This document shows positions 63,737 to 64,000 of a stretch of 64,000 nucleotides of DNA, in pieces. The position numbers were made by a program, and so were the translations under genes. The DNA is taken from assembly GCF_026619415.1 (NCBI RefSeq), contig NZ_JAOVZR010000003.1, positions 124,001-188,000 of the forward strand, in the 5' to 3' direction. The notes beneath the pieces were generated by a model. The model was not told where the DNA came from and searched no databases. It was given only the letters and a program-made list of their open reading frames with translations. Source of the DNA: Hoeflea algicola. Its GTDB lineage: Bacteria > Pseudomonadota > Alphaproteobacteria > Rhizobiales > Rhizobiaceae. Position 1 is the first letter of the stretch, and the number at the start of each line of letters is the position of its first letter.

Positions 63737-64000
63737 TCACAAAACCACCACCTGTCCGCCGACAGGCACCCTTTCATAAAGGTCTTCGACATGTAGATTG
63801 ATCATGCGAATACAGCCGTTGGAGACTGAGCGCCCTATGGACGACGGCTGTGTCGTGCCGTGGATTCGATAGTAGGTGTCGCGCCCGTTCTTGTAGAGAT
63901 AAAGCGCACGCGATCCGAGCGGATTGCCTGGACCGCCGGGGACACCTTTTGCATATTTGGCGTACTTGCCGGGTTGGCGTCGGATCATATTCTTCGTCGG
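63737..64000 (-). CDS. Second L,D-transpeptidase, C-terminal part
   Basis: The gene enters from beyond the right edge; only the last 88 residues are present. NPLGSRALYLYKNGRDTYYR and HGTTQPSSIGRSVSNGCIRM carry the YkuD His and catalytic Cys. The end (ERVPVGGQVVVL) matches that of the enzyme at 62294, so the two are paralogues. The upstream frame (PTKNMIRRQPGKYAKYA) continues to the window end. Confidence 0.88.
   Translation of the reverse strand, partial: PTKNMIRRQPGKYAKYAKGVPGGPGNPLGSRALYLYKNGRDTYYRIHGTTQPSSIGRSVSNGCIRMINLHVEDLYERVPVGGQVVVL

Overview
The window reads as part of a large, self-transmissible alphaproteobacterial (Hyphomicrobiales/Rhizobiales-like) plasmid. The basis is a Ti/Sym-plasmid-type transfer region (trbI-traR, traM, an acyl-homoserine-lactone synthase with its LuxR partner, traB-traF-traA, oriT, traC-traD-traG) followed by a block of plasmid-typical genes (DUF736, ardC, ParB-like, giant methylase/helicase, DUF3085, DUF1419, DUF3991/TOPRIM). 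No replication genes lie in the window, so 'plasmid' is an inference from gene content; an integrated conjugative element remains possible. No tRNA, rRNA or CRISPR array was seen.

Layout. (1) 1-1300: the end of trbI and traR. (2) 1301-14300: cargo between traR and traM, two genes that usually sit side by side in this plasmid family. It holds a five-gene operon that looks like a composite anti-phage system: MerR-like regulator, Eco57I-class adenine methylase, PD-(D/E)XK-like nuclease, OLD-type ATPase/TOPRIM nuclease and UvrD-like helicase. The last two together have Gabija (GajA/GajB) architecture. The OLD gene is broken twice, by a one-base frameshift and by a complete IS21-family element flanked by an exact 7-bp target duplication. 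An MNT-HEPN protein and a dead IS630 transposase fragment follow. (3) 14300-24200: quorum-sensing and DNA-transfer genes with the oriT core between traA and traC. (4) 24280-40813: mostly leftward plasmid accessory genes: WGR protein, two toxin-antitoxin modules, antirestriction ArdC, a ParB-like protein, a 1701-residue methylase/helicase and small conserved unknowns. (5) About 41040-41143: an IS3-family end, marking the edge of the backbone block.

(6) 41361-49800: a metabolic island: small membrane protein, isoprenylcysteine-methyltransferase-like protein, an arginine deiminase operon (transporter, arcA, arcB, arcC), a CBS-BON protein, a membrane protein and an archaeal-type (type II) glyceraldehyde-3-phosphate dehydrogenase. 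(7) 50034-64000: a copper/periplasmic stress island: two multicopper oxidases, two cupredoxins, two CusF-like proteins (one frameshifted), a TolC-family lipoprotein, three tandem 392-bp copies of a small secreted protein, c-type cytochromes, a DUF411 protein and two L,D-transpeptidases.

How the parts fit. Quorum sensing (TraR/AHL/TraM) should gate conjugation by the Tra and Trb proteins. ArdC, and possibly the giant methylase/helicase, would protect the entering plasmid. The damaged defence operon probably now carries only part of its activity, perhaps methylation. The right-hand third gives the host arginine fermentation and copper handling. Three apparent one-base deletions (near 6620, 29946 and 58222) should be checked against reads before being taken as biological.
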